64,000 bases of DNA from assembly GCA_948470475.1 (NCBI GenBank), contig OX419347.1, positions 2,589,572 to 2,653,571 on the forward strand. Reading direction: 5' to 3'. Source of the DNA: Galaxea fascicularis. Its lineage: Eukaryota; Cnidaria; Anthozoa; Scleractinia; Euphylliidae. A model generated the notes under the pieces. That model was given only the letters and a program-made list of their open reading frames with translations, did not search any database and was not told where the DNA came from. Both the position numbers and the translations under genes were made by a program. Shown here piece after piece: positions 23,801-35,953 of the stretch (its first letter is position 1; each line of letters opens with the position of its first letter).

Positions 23801-26800
23801 CCCCTTGATAAATTTATCCATTTTTCAAACATTTGGGGTCAGATTTTGCGTCCTCTCTTTCTCTGCTTTTATTGAAACAATCTCTGTCATTTCAGTAAGT
23901 CAACAGATTTAAATTCTTTATTGTAATGTTTTTATACGGTAGTTACGTTTTTGATGTTAGTAACAACCGGCTGTTCCAGTTAAAAATCAAATCAAACCTT
24001 CGCAGAGGTCTGCATAAAGCGGCATAAACCTAGCTCGTTCATTATCATTCAGTGAGGAAGAAACAAACCGAGCACGCCCCGCGTCAAAAAACACCGTGAT
24101 AAGAGCTTATTCCCAAGACAAATCTTCGCTGACCTATTGCACGAGACCTGTGCGACACCATGGTTCAGTTCCTTGACAAGGGGACTCTGAGTAATTAAAG
24201 ACGACTTCGAAGTTTGCATGCCAGTTGTCCCAAAAAGGAAACGCGTCTGCGAAAACCGACAAGAGACCAAGTGGGTAAAAGTTGTTAAATACTAGTGTTT
24301 CGTTATCTAACATTGCCTTCTTTTTCTAGAGGAAAACGAAGAGCTAAAATCACAAATCTCACAACTGAAGGAGAAATCAAGCAGCCTTGAGGAGGTTGTT
24401 ATTGGTAGTTTTTGTTTATAACTCAAAAGCCTTTACTTGTTTTCTCTTTTTAACAAAGTTGAGGTATTACTCTCTTTTGTAGGGTCAATTTAAATTTGTT
24501 TCATTTCCTTAGCTTGACCAGAGAGTTGTTAAAGCCACTGCAAAGTGCAACTTCTTGCAAATCATTCCAGACCCGTAACAGTTGTCCTCTCCCTTATAAA
24601 AAATAGTGGCCACCATTGTTGCCTGCGCTTTTCAGTCCAAAACTGAGTCTGTGAGTTGTTTAACGCCCTTTACTAACTTGTGAGAGGAGGTGTAGTAGAC
24701 GAGTGACTGCTGAACAATTTGTCGAATACGATAAGAATGTCAGAATATAAAAGATATCAAGGACCTCTATATTGAACAAAGATGTAGCATTTACTATGTC
24801 ATGCATGAATCTGGGACGAAGGCCCTAATGTTCTAACGTTGTTATCTCTTCCTTTCTTTAAGGAACACAAAAAACAAGTTTCTGAAGCATTAAAAAATCT
24901 TGAAACAGCAGACCAAGCTCACAAACAGGAGGTCTCAATCGTTCGAGAAGAAACTCTTCAACAAAGTAAGACCTTGAACTTCACTGTCCGTAGAAAAGTT
25001 GGTATATATAGCCCACTGAAGTCAAACCTTTGTTAGCAAACACCCCACGGATCTAGCACTCATGGAAGGTGTTTGCTAACGAGAAATTGAAGTCTACTTT
25101 GCGTGAACAAAACGGCAATGAACATTTCAGTAACATAATGCTGGAAACCTATTTGCATGAGGAGCTATGAGCTGTCCGGGGATGTGGAGAAACAGAAATC
25201 AACGGTTTCTGTAGTGTAACTTAAATAGGTGGAACTGCTATTTGAGCTCGAGTTTGAAGAGTTCTGTGTTAAGGGAAGTTATTTACAGTAGTACATATGG
25301 AACTTCAAACATGTGTCTACTTCTGTTTACGTGAGGTACCGTACAGCAGAGTCAGAGTCTGCTGGGTGAGGTGTCTGCTAACAGGATTTGTCCGTAAAAG
25401 GAGGTTGGCTGTACTCTACTAAATACACAGCTTACTTTGACAGTTCTCACGGAAAATAATTAAACAGCTGATTGTTGTTACTATTAGCTCTTTATCAGTA
25501 GACTGTGGCCATGTCCACACTGATGCGTTTTTGTTTGAAAGCGCATTGATATGTATGCGTTTTGGCCTCCCGTCCACACTGATACGCTCGAAAACGCTGA
25601 GCGTTTTCATCGAAAACGGATCCTTTTGAAAACGCTGTTGAAAGTGAATCGTATTGAAAACGCTACGGCATCCGTATCAGTGTGGACGCAGATCAATCGA
25701 TGCGTTTTTACACCTATCGAAAACGCATACAAACAAAAACGCATCAGTGTGGACAAGGCCTGTGATTATGTGATTACAGCTCATTTGTTGTCACTTAACA
25801 GTTTGATTCCTATCACTTGCTACCATTTAGCAGTTTAATAATTACCATGAGCTCCTTCGTGTTCCAGGTAAGAAAGAGATTGCGACCTTGCAAACGTCAG
25901 TACAAGAGAAGGCAGAGGAAATACGACAGCTTCAAAAACAGCTGGCTGATTTGAATCATGCAAATCACACAGAAATTGTCAAGCTACGCTTAGAAGTGAG
26001 GGCAGGAACAAAACGCAGTTTAATGAACCATCTGTTCTTGCATCCATGCTAAAAATTAATGGAATAAAATGTAATGCACCTATTTGAGCTAAAACATAAT
26101 TACAAATTCGACAAGGCAAAGACTTGTGGCCACATCCCTAGACAATCAACTCAGTTATATTGGCAGGTTCTCACTTTATGGGGCCCTTTTCATATCAACA
26201 TATTGGGTATGTGTTGCTTGACTTTCATCGTCTATTCAATATCGAGCATAAACATCACATGTAGACACCACAGTGTCACACTTCTTTCGTTTCATCAATA
26301 TGGTGGGGGGATTGACCTAAAGGAAGGAGTGTAATCGTGTAACCATCTTTAGTGTGGCTAAAGTGAATCTGTGGCTTGCGCGAATTGCCCAATATTTTCA
26401 GTAGTCAGTGAAGGAGTATTGAGTACGAATCCGGGTCAGACTCTAACTGGAGGAGCATATTGCCTCACAGTCTTAAATTCTCAAAGCGCTTCAGTTGGGG
26501 TTTGTTAATCAGCAAAGAAGTGCTTTTGGATTATTGCATATAGAGCATTTTGAGAACAAATGTTTTAATTACATCTTGGTTTGCGACCTTCAATTCTTAG
26601 TACGACGCGAAATTATTGAAGCTTCAAAGAAACTGCGCCAAGGCACAAGGTGGTCAGGCCTCTAATGTCAACAGCGACATATTCAGAAAGGTGGGTACAA
26701 CAGTGGGGTTATCATTACCCGAGAGATCTTGACCACGATATCTTAGAGCTCCTAACAATGGCATGAACCGTTCTGTTAAATCTGTACCTTATCGTAATTT

Positions 26801-27464
26801 AAAACGCTCTAAGCCGTAACCAGAGTCGCCGAACTACTTGCCAAGAGACAACAAAGAAAAGTAACAAACTATTTCTCTGTTTAATATAGGATTGAAACAG
26901 CAACAACAATTACAGCAAGAAAAACGGAAGAAAAAAGAATAAATACCAATATCTATTCCTGAAGCGCCTAGACACATTCTAGTTTTTACTAAGACATCTT
27001 CGAGTTTTGTGTCCTTCATGCGGAGACTGAAAAACACTTCGGTTAGGCTGGGGGATCTCTGATTCACCGTTTTACACTTCCACTTTAAGATGCCAGTCTC
27101 ACTGCCGTTTTACACCAGAACTAAAGAAATTAGTCATTCCAACATTAAGCATTCTTTATCTTTCCTCTTTTCACGAGTCTATCATTCCTTGCTCTTAAAT
27201 TAGATAACCGGAATCAAAGTGTAAAAGGGTTTACTGCCAAATGGTATAAATGAAAATTGTACTTGGTTGTCACCAGTCAAGACTGATTATCAATATTAGC
27301 AAATTTTGACACTTATCTCAGTTTTTTGGTTTCTTATTTAGAAACTCCAATTCGCCAAAGCTGAGGCACAAAAAGAAATAGCCACTCTCAAGAACAGAGT
27401 TGCAGAACTTGAAAGAAAGCTAGCAGCACAACAGATGCCTGCTGGAAAGAGAAAGAGATTTTAA
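20887..27464 (+). CDS. CCDC152: Coiled-coil domain-containing protein 152
   Basis: Eight coding exons: 20887-20958, 22922-23027, 23604-23672, 24330-24394, 24863-24965, 25868-25995, 26601-26690, 27342-27464. All phases agree and give 251 residues, against about 254 for human CCDC152 as I remember it. Almost the whole chain is predicted coiled coil (EIRSLTKKLQ, ENEELKSQISQLKEK, EIRQLQKQLADLN, EIATLKNRVAELERKL). Three places identify the family: an N-terminal block with LDELIQEF, a middle block EIVKLRLEYDAKL, and a C-terminal EIATLKNRVAELE followed by the final KRKRF, which resembles the basic C-terminus of the vertebrate protein. Its role is not established in any animal to my knowledge; the form suggests a structural or tethering protein. 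The start is the first ATG in good context. All introns are GT-AG; the exon 4 donor (GAG/GTTGTT at 24395) is weak, but a nearby GGTAGT would break the frame. Large introns carry foldback elements. Confidence 0.85.
21077..22806. mobile_element. Tandem plus inverted repeat in CCDC152 intron 1
   Basis: A unit of about 220 bases starting GACTGCCGGC and holding AACCAAACCATGGTATGTCG is present twice in tandem (about 21,077-21,300 and 21,301-21,507) and once inverted at 22,625-22,806. Inside each unit GACTGCCGGC pairs with GCCGGCAGTC as a small hairpin. The 1.1 kb between has an ATG/ATT microsatellite (about 21,958-22,010) but no recognisable transposase. Probably a composite foldback transposon. 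Confidence 0.65.
23219..23439. mobile_element. Foldback element in CCDC152 intron 2
   Basis: Ends CGTTTCTCGAAATTCCCGAA on the left and TTTCGGGACTTTCGAGAAC on the right are inverted relative to each other; both are followed inward by AACGTTTCGGG or AAAAG motifs, and internal ACGAAGG/ATACGAAAG words are also repeated. Confidence 0.6.
25507..25760. mobile_element. MITE with GGCC(A/T)TGTCCACACTGATGCG ends
   Basis: The left end GGCCATGTCCACACTGATGC is the inverse of the right end GCATCAGTGTGGACAAGGCC with one mismatch. It is flanked by TGT on both sides. The interior repeats GAAAACGC words. It lies in CCDC152 intron 5 between exons at 24,965 and 25,868. Confidence 0.8.
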
Positions 27465-28711
27465 CGCTTTCAACTTTAGTGTTACGCTGTGTTTTAGCAA
27501 CAGAGTCGTACTTTCGAAGGAATGTTGGCTCATACTGAGTCGCCTACGTTCGTTAAACCCTGATTTCTGAGTCCCTTAAAAGAAATCCTTGGGAATGGCA
27601 ATTAAAATGGAGAGGAGCGATATTTTCGTTAAGTTGGCGATATGCCATTTTAAATGTTTTTTGTCTGCCGGATAAAATTTCATCAATGAAAGTGACGTCG
27701 CTGTATGGTAACATGTTTTCTTGTGGTGGAGTTTTTCGCTGATCATATGAAAACTACTGAGCAGTGCTTTCTTATCAGTGCACTGTTATTATGCTGTGTA
27801 AGGTCTGCAAGGTGGTTCTTACTAACCACTCAAATGAAAGCTACTGAGCCGAGTTCTTTCCTGAGGTGCTCTTTATTGTACTTATTCTGCGGATGACATG
27901 CTAAGGTAAACGAACTTTTTTGGTCTCTCATCGTCCATTCTGGATGTGTGACCTAACTAGCGATAAGGCCTTCTGACGAGCTTGAGTTCTATGTCCTGAG
28001 GCATAAAGTGCATAAAGTGATCATTAAAATGGAAGCAAGAGCAGTAATGGGAGTGGTGTCGAGGTAGGTCGGCGTCAACCGTCGGCCTTTGTTAAAGCTC
28101 CTTCTGAAAGCCTCCGAAATCCCATGGGTGAAAGCCTAATCTAGCGGGCTACAAAAACGTTTTTCATTGTTCTTTTGTTGATTTGGCGACTAAATCACTC
28201 AATTTGAATGTTCATAGTTAGAGCAGTTGTAGTTATCGTTGTTGTTTTGACTCCCGTGGTCTGGCGCACGAATACACTGTTGCAGTGTGGACAAAGTCTA
28301 AGCTGAAATTCGAGGAGTGGAAAATTTTGGAAAGGTAAGCATAGAAATTTAACTGCATAGCTTTTTTAAAATGCATGCAGACGTCTTGGAATATGAATTT
28401 TCTTGAAGTAGGATTATCATAATTTACTTGTGAATCAAACAAACGAACGTCCACAAAGAAACAAAGGTTGTGTCATAGAAAAACAGCCAAATATGAAGTA
28501 ATATTTTTACAAACAACTTGACCTCTTTTGCCCTGAAGAGTTCACCAGTATTAGGCAATTAAGTTTCCATCAAATAACAGCAGAATGCAAACAACCGTTT
28601 CAATGTTAAGCGGAATGCCGAAATCAGTTGTTCACTTACTTGAACAGACAATATTATTTGAAAACTAACATTTCCGCTTAATCCGCCATTAATCAGATTT
28701 ATTGGACCAAC
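27465..28711. other. Spacer between CCDC152 and the TRIM gene
   Basis: About 1.25 kb holding the 3' end of CCDC152, a ~105-bp repeat copy at 27,715-27,885 and the promoter side of the TRIM gene. I see no clear poly(A) signal for CCDC152 and no other gene. Confidence 0.5.
27715..27885 (+). repeat. ~105-bp dispersed repeat, degenerate copy
   Basis: Contains TACTGAGCAGTGCTTTCTT, ATTATGCTGTGTAAGG, GCAAGGTGGTTCTTAC and CAAATGAAAGCTACTGAG, matching the unit near 5,335. Confidence 0.6.
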
Positions 28712-31700
28712 ATGAACCTGGAGGAAGAAGAAAGGAATTCGCTGGAACAGGACGATGTCGTCTCCAACATCAAAACAAACTTGACTTGTCAAATGTGCTT
28801 TAAGTTATTCCTTGATCCACGAATACTTCCTTGTCTGCATACATTCTGCTGTCAGTGCGTGGAGTCATTGGTTCGAAACCGTTCTTTAAATGACAAAACG
28901 CTGAAATGCCCTACGTGTCAACTTGACACAGGCCTCGATAGCCGCGCGTCTGTTAGAAAGCTTCCAGCAAACTCTCTCCTCGTATCGATGCTGGATCTAT
29001 TGCTTATTCAGCAAGGAGAAGCTGTTGGGTGTGATATATGCGATGCTAGCGAGGATTCGTTGGCCCAAGCTCGCTGTAGAGAGTGTTCGGTTTATCTGTG
29101 CCAGCTGCATCAGGAGGCACATAAGAGAGCCAGGGACACAAAACCGCACGTGATTCTTTCCTTAGGTAAGTACCACGGCCCTTTGAATCAATGAAAACTG
29201 CTCAAACGCTTGTTAAATACGTCCACTGGGAAACGAGCACTTGTGGACACAACATGCTACAAGGTAAAATCTAAGTCCGGTTCACGCTTCTAACATTTTG
29301 TCGGTGGCTGGAAAGCAATGCAATCAGTCACTCAGTTCAATCAGCTTCTGGAAGTACTTTTTCGTCCGTTTCCTATCCATTTCAATTTTTTTCCTTTCAA
29401 TTTCCTCGTAATTTCCACACATTCAGTCTCTCAAATAGACAGTGATTTTCGGAAGCTTAACCAACCAGCTAGCCATTAAGAAAGTCAGCCAGTTAGCCAG
29501 TCAGTCAGTCAGTCGGTCGATCGGCCTGGGGTTGGTCGGTCGTTCAGTTAGTCAGTCAGTGCATAAATTAGTCAGCCAGGCGGACGGTCAGTCTGTCAGT
29601 CAGTCAGTCAGTAATTAAATCAAACTGGGCAAGTTTTTTTTCCTGGATACGTGTGTCCGGTAGGGATAGTGGGGGAGGTTGAGGTTCTGGTTAATATTTT
29701 AAATAGATTCTGTTATTCAATATAAGACCGTACCAAACTGAAAATAAATTCATTTCATCGTTCTTTTATAGAGAACTTGAAAAGCATGTCTCTGAGGGAA
29801 CTGAACCGTCCAACATTCTGCAAAACTCACACAGAGGAAAAATTGGCGCTATTCTGCGACACGTGCAATGAAAGCGTCTGTCGCAACTGTGCGCTGGTAG
29901 ACCACAAGCGTCACGACACACTGTTCTTAGAGGACGCCTGCTCCAAGCTGCAACCAAGACTTTCAGAACTGCTGGATCAGACTAGAAGTGTTTGCATGAA
30001 GGTGGAAAACGCTATTCCAATGCTGGATTGGATCCTGGCGCGAGTGAACCTGAAAGCTGATGGCGCCTTGAGGGACATCGAGGACACTATTAATACCAAG
30101 ATCAAGGCTCTGGAGCAGAGGAGAAGCGAGCTGCGTTCTGCAGTGGAGTTAGTCCGCATAAATAGAAAGACCTCTTTAGAGATACAGAAGCGGAAACTGG
30201 AGACATCCAGGGATACTCTGCGAGTGTCGTGTCACTTTGTTAAGAGGGTTCTTGAGGAAGGTAATAATACAGTTAATTTTCCGGAAATATTGCTGTACTA
30301 ACATGTTTGACTCTTAGACTGGGCTCACTTCTAGAGCTAGATTAACCTGGTTTATCTCTTTTAGGAAACATTGAATAGTTGTATTGCCCTTTAGCTGGCG
30401 TTCAATCTTTTATCAATGAAAGCGAAGAGCACTTGACAAAAACAGCTAACAAAGGAACCTAACCTAGCCTAAACCTGAATCAAGCGCCCTATGGCGCCCC
30501 AGTGATCTTCACATGATTACATAGAACAAAACCGAAAGCAAAACGGTTTACCGGTATTCTTCTAAACTTTCACGAGTGCGTTACTACCATGGGTAATTTA
30601 AGCATCGCTGAAAATCATGTTCTACATATATCATAGGTGATGCAGTGTATTTGCTGTCAGCCAAAGATCTTGTGTCCGAGAGACTACAGTCCCTTGCCAA
30701 TCAACATTATGAGCTGTATCCCCGTGAAGACCATGCCATCAGATTCTCAGTTGATAACGAGACAGTACTAGAGGAGATGATAGCCTCATTCGGCGTCATA
30801 GACGCATCTTATGCTCACTACGCTACGACCACAGCTGAGGGGCGTGGCCTACAAAAGGCGACTCTCAACCAACTGTTTCACTATTACAACCAGGTAAGAA
30901 CTCTCATAGAACCACACGCTCCACCCAGCCAGAGGGGATTCAGTGAGAGAATCACTTTTAATTCTTGCTTACACCATCCCTGTCGGCTAAGAGGGATGGG
31001 TGCTTATAGGGACCATGTTGAGAGGGTGTGCATGGAGTTCTGTTAATGCCATTTCACCCGCTTTGATTTTTAGAGTTTGCTGTATTTTTATGTAAACTGT
31101 TACTGCTAAAATGTGTGTCTTACTGTCCGATGCAAAAATAACCTGTTTTAAACTTACTGAGAAAACTCATGGTTAACTTATCAGAGAATTGAGACCGTTT
31201 CAATTCGTATCACGGCAAAGCCAAAGTCAGTTGTAATTCAACATTGCTTTCCCGCGCTATATATATTTTGTTATTGTTCGATCATTAGGGGCCGACCATT
31301 TAACTTTTGAGGGGGGGGATGGGTGATTTCTGGTCAGCAAGTTTTTTTTTTTCGAGCAACCTGGTGGGCAGGATATTTTTTTCCCTCCTAAATGCTCTGC
31401 AGGATATTTTTTTTCTCTCCTCATTTCTCTGCAGGATTTTTTTTCCTCAAAAAGGTGTCGTGTTTACATTTACAGAATGTATTTACATTTAGATTGTGGT
31501 TATTGCAGTAATAGTTCTATTATGGATCTGCAAAGCCTTAAAATGTTGTAAGCTATACAAAATCATTCTTGTATAGCTACCTGCTATGTTTTCGGAATGT
31601 CATTCTTTAGAATCATTTAATATTACCTATAACAATATTCTCATGTTATAAAGTGATGCTCCAGAGGTAGATTTGAAAATGTCTAGCTTCCTAATTAAAA

Positions 31701-34343
31701 AAATAGCAAAAAGCAGTTCAGAAATGCTCTTAGCATCGTAATTACTGCTAGAATCATTACTTACAATTTAAAAGTGGACTGAAATCTCTAAAACAAATGT
31801 TTTATATATTGTCTTATATTATATGACATGGCAAAAACCTTATCGAGTTCAATAAAGTAATGACATGAAACTGCTTCAGTTGAAAATATTAAAAATGAAC
31901 AAATTATTTTTCTTTGTCTAATAAAACTTGATTCTTCAAATAGAAAAATTTACCTCCATTACTGCTTGTGATAAGCTAACGAGTTTAGATACAGTGCGAG
32001 CCAGCAAGCCAGAAATCGCTGATCCCGATAACCACAAGCTACCTAAGGAACTGTAGGCTAACTGCAGTGCTAACTAGGCTAGCAAATTTGTAATTTAGGC
32101 TAACCGTAACGGCTTGCATGACTCCTATGACTTGGAGCCATGTGAACTGAGCAAGCGAGAAATCCCTTATCCCATTATAAGGGCAATTCGCAAGCTACCT
32201 AAGCTAACTGTAGGCCAACCAGTGTGACATTTAGGCTAACCAGAGTGTTATTTAGGCCAATCAATGTGCTATTTTAATAGGCTAACAAGAGTGGCTCGCT
32301 GGCTTGCAGATTATCCGGAATGGTTGCAGTTTTGCCGAGAATTGTAAAGCCCCCCAGGAATGATGAAATAGCTTTGCAACATTTTTTTTCTTGCTTGCAG
32401 CAGTGCAAGAATTTTTTTTCTATTTCATTTGTGCTGCATGCAATTTTTTTCTTCCACCAAGCGCTTGCAGGAAATTTTTTTTCAAAATCACCCACCCCCC
32501 CCCTCAAGAGTTAAATGGTCGGCCCCTTAGATGGATCCGTTGCTTTTTGCAACAAACAGCAAACAGTTTGCAATTCAATTCGAAGCACTCTTATCTCGTT
32601 GTAAATGAACCTTACAATGGTTTGTTTTTAGAGACAGAAAAGGACAGCCCATCACTTGCGAAAGCGATGACGTCAGTGTCCAGGTCCAAGCCCCGGATGA
32701 CACCATTATCGTCGCTGATGTCTTGGCACAGAATTCTGGGAAACACACCGTCACCTACACCCCTTCCTTACCAGGATCCCATCTTATTCAAGTGACCATC
32801 CGGGGTTTTCCGATGAATGAAAGTCCATTTGCCGTCCATGTCCCGTATGAGACCCGAGAGTACAAAGACATGAAAGAACCACGGTTAATGATTGGAAGTC
32901 CCGGGGATAAACCGGGGCAGTTGAAAGGAGCGAGGGGAATAGCAGTTGACAAGGATAACAGAGTCATCGTGTGCGACAGAAACAATTTCCGAGTTCAGGT
33001 TTTTGATGCCTCTGGCGAGTTTCTGTTCACTTTTGGAAAGAAAGGAGTGGCCGATGGCGAATTTCAAGGAGGTCCGCTCAGCGTTGCTGTGAGCAAAGAC
33101 GGAAAGATCTTCGTTTGTGATTGGAGCGGAGCTTCAGTTCAAGCGTTTGACTCGAGAGGGGAGTTCGTTAAAAATTTGCAGGTTCCCGGACATCCCGAAG
33201 CCCGCGGGAAGTTCAGCAACGTTGTGGTGGACGATGAAGGGCGTGTTTACGTTGCCGACTGTGACAATAGAATAATCTACGTGTTCAATAGTACTGGAGA
33301 GTACTTAACACGTTTCAAAACAGGGTGTTTGGACGAGGACGATGGCCTTCAGAGAAAAATTTACGGCATTGCTACGAACAGTAGAGGTAAGGCCACTAAT
33401 TAAGGAAGTTTTACGCAGTTTATCTGCCAGTAGTCTATCCTTCTGAGCCCCAGCAATAATATATAATTTATCTTTTAAAATATCACTGCTTGATCAAACA
33501 CGTCAGTCATGAGAATAAAGAAAATAGGGACCTTCAGATTTGAGTACGAATAGGAAATCGAGTACGAGTACAAATTTCTAATTTCAAACCAGTCACTTCC
33601 CCCTGAACCCTCACTCTTCCTTGTTACTTACCATCCGATCAGGGGATTGTGGAAACGAGACTGGTGTCACTAGTGATCATCTAAAGCACGGAAACAAGAT
33701 TTAAAAAGTCGTACTCGTACTCAAATCTGATAAAACAAATGATAAAACAAAGACGAGATTTCTTGATTATGCTCTGAACCAGAAAAGTAAAAGGAGTATA
33801 ATGAGGATATAATGAATCTTACATCATCGATATGAAGCTTAGGTGGTAACAATCTCCAGGGTCCTCTGCACTTAAAATTGTATTCCCACTTTTCAAGATA
33901 AATTAAGAGATTATTTTCTATCAATTTAACACGAATTATTTTGTTGAAATCTAGCGGAGCTTTCCCTTGAAACGATATAGTTTTCGTTCTGGTCTTAACA
34001 ATACCATTCATTTGTTGTAATCTTAGGTGAAATTATAGTCTCACTAGCAAAAGAGGGTGGATTCCGAGTGTTAAGCAAGGATGGCAAACTGTTTCGAAAC
34101 ATCGCACTTCCGCTAACAGAACGTAACAGCGTATTCGCTCCTGAAGCCATTGCTGTTGATTCCAGTGATAACATTTTATTGGTGGACAGCATGAGAAATA
34201 GTTTGCTGGTATTCTCAGCTGAGGATGGCCATCTCATAGCAGAGTGTGCGAGAGAAAGTCTCTGTAATCCTTACGGAGTTGCCGTGGATAAAATGGGGCG
34301 GATCGTAATATCCGACTCTTCAAATCAGATCAAAGTGTTCTAG
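28712..34343 (+). CDS. TRIM-NHL E3 ubiquitin ligase-like protein (RING, two B-boxes, filamin, NHL)
   Basis: Exons: 28712-29165, 29772-30260, 30637-30893, about 32632-33386, 34027-34343; about 755 residues. The RING finger has C26, C29, C41, H43, C46, C49, C66 and C69 (C3HC4). A first B-box follows (CDICDASEDSL, about 106-148) and a second (CKTHTEEKLALFCDTCNES, about 168-208), then a coiled coil (about 215-315). A filamin/Ig-type domain ends TYTPSLPGSHLIQV and MNESPFAVHV, followed by five to six NHL repeats (GIAVDKDNRVIVCDRNNFRV and similar), ending in TAG. Such proteins are usually ubiquitin ligases; the NHL propeller of TRIM71/LIN-41, TRIM2 and TRIM3 relatives binds RNA or protein. Two B-boxes plus filamin and NHL recall TRIM71, but cnidarians have many lineage-specific members, so I give no symbol. 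The exon 3 to exon 4 phases do not match (0 against 1 or 2): a microexon, unusual splice or small lesion is missing from this model. Confidence 0.85.
29500..29615. repeat. (GTCA)n tetranucleotide repeat
   Basis: Two blocks of interrupted CAGT/GTCA units (GTCAGTCAGTCAGTCGGTCG and similar) in TRIM intron 1. Confidence 0.8.
31288..32526. mobile_element. 1.24-kb nonautonomous DNA transposon with TTA target duplication
   Basis: Left end GGGGCCGACCATTTAACTTT and right end AAATGGTCGGCCCC are inverted, extending inward as TTGAGGGGGGG and CCCCCCCTCAA. TTA stands immediately outside both ends (31285-31287 and 32527-32529). The subterminal regions are inverted too (AATTTTTTTTC and CTGCAGGA words). No transposase frame is present. 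The 3-bp TTA duplication fits the PIF/Harbinger superfamily; that assignment is inference. It is inside TRIM intron 3 and ends about 105 bases before exon 4. Confidence 0.85.
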
Positions 34344-34503
34344 AGTTGCGAGGAAAGAAAAGGAGACAAAATAATGTCGAGAGTGAAAGTTGAGGACCGT
34401 AGCCAACGTTGGAGCAATGTTAAAGGCATGTTAAGGCAAAGTTAGAGCAATGTCAGGCTCCGTCTGGAGGGCATAATTTAGGCACAACCAGTAGTCTCTT
34501 ATT

Positions 34504-34604
34504 TTAACCCATTTACTGCCAGTAGGTTTCCCGTTGACGAGTGAAATCGTCTGGCGTTAGCCAGAGTAAAATCTATAAAGTGCCCTTGGCAGTGAAAGGG
34601 TTAA
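34504..34604. mobile_element. 100-bp MITE in the TRIM 3' region
   Basis: Begins TTAACCCATTTACTGCCAG and ends CAGTGAAAGGGTTAA. Internal words GACGAGTGAAATCGTCTGGC and AGCCAGAGTAAAATCTA are shared with the element at 36231-36562, so both belong to one family. It lies within the probable TRIM 3' untranslated region. Confidence 0.75.
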
Positions 34605-34718
34605 CTGCGCACACGTTCTCGACCTCGTCTCCAAGGTCTTTCTGCCATGGAAACGAGGTTGCACACATCCTATGCTTCATGGGATTGCGCGAAAAATTAG
34701 GTTGGCTGTTGCAATCCA

Positions 34719-34724
34719 AATAAA
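34719..34724 (+). terminator. Poly(A) signal of the TRIM gene
   Basis: AATAAA about 380 bases after the stop codon, in the short gap before the 3' end of the SR-protein gene that comes the other way. Confidence 0.55.
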
Positions 34725-34977
34725 GAAATAGAGGAAACTTCCATTAAAAAAAGCCATACAATGTTACTTACTTTAAGGGTCTTTTGAAATAACTTATTGT
34801 TGCTTGAAAATGCCTGGTAATCCTAAAACTTCTTTTTTGCTCCTAATACGCTAATACAGCCTCAGCCATAAAAAAAACCCACATACACCATGGCCGTGTC
34901 AAAACAATACAAAAAACACCAGTCTCGGATGCTTTGTGCAGTTATATTCTTGAAGTGAACATTGAAGGTTCAATACA

Positions 34978-34983
34978 TTTATT
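34978..34983 (-). terminator. SRSF7: Poly(A) signal of the SRSF7-like gene
   Basis: AATAAA on the minus strand 970 bases beyond the stop codon. With the TRIM signal at 34719 it puts the two convergent 3' ends only about 250 bases apart. Confidence 0.5.
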
Positions 34984-35953
34984 TAATAACAATCTAATAT
35001 TAGGTATAAATAGTAAATTCAAAATGCTAATCTACCCACAAAAACGAATGCAATAGCAACTCACAAGACAATTCTGAAACTAAGTGAACGATTTGGAAGA
35101 AAAAAGTGAATTAACATGGTAATGTACAAGTTCAGGCAAAGAAAAGTCTGAAGATGGAAAAACCACCCAAAAGCTTTTAATAGAACCAAGAGGCACAAAC
35201 ACAAAGGCGACTTTGATTACATGAACATCAGCTAAATTTCAGTTCCCAAAGCCATTATCTGGTGACAATGGCACATTCAGTAAAATCAGGTAAGTCATTA
35301 TTACAAGCAATCCCTGACACAATAAAAAGGATTCACTTCTAATATTAAAACTAGCTAAAGTTCATCCAAATAATTTGAGATCTTTATGATGTAGATCTGA
35401 CCTAAAGATATGAACTTTTAAATGTTGGTTCCTTTGGAACTACAGCAGTTTAACATAGCCAGATCACTGACTATTAGGTTAAAACTGCATTCAGATTGGT
35501 TGTGTAACTGTATTTTAAGCTACCATATACCTCCAAGGACCAAGTGTAAGATTTTAACAGGTAACCAAGTAGCTAGAAAAAAACAAAACAAACCAAAAAA
35601 AGCACAAAAATAAATCAAATAAAACCCTCCCACTAAAAAATACAACATTTCTTCTACCCTTTGACAACATTAGATGGCTTGTTGTCAGTTTATTAAGTAA
35701 CAGAGAAACTTAAGGTCAGTGGGATTTTCTCTGAAGAATACAGTAAATAGCCACAGAAAGTTCCTACCTGTGTTAAGTTACATGTAGTCTATGCAATCAG
35801 CCATTGGTCTAAAAAAAGGCCATCTTGGAAGATTTGACTGTACAAATACAAAGTCAAAGTGACTAGATTCTCTACAAAAGGTACAATGTACACTACAGAA
35901 AGTCTAAACAACAAGGTATCTGGATTGATGGAATAAAAATAATGGCGCTAAAA

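Noticed and set aside
29500..29615. CRISPR-like array
   Set aside because: It is a simple GTCA tetranucleotide repeat without spacers, and the genome is eukaryotic.
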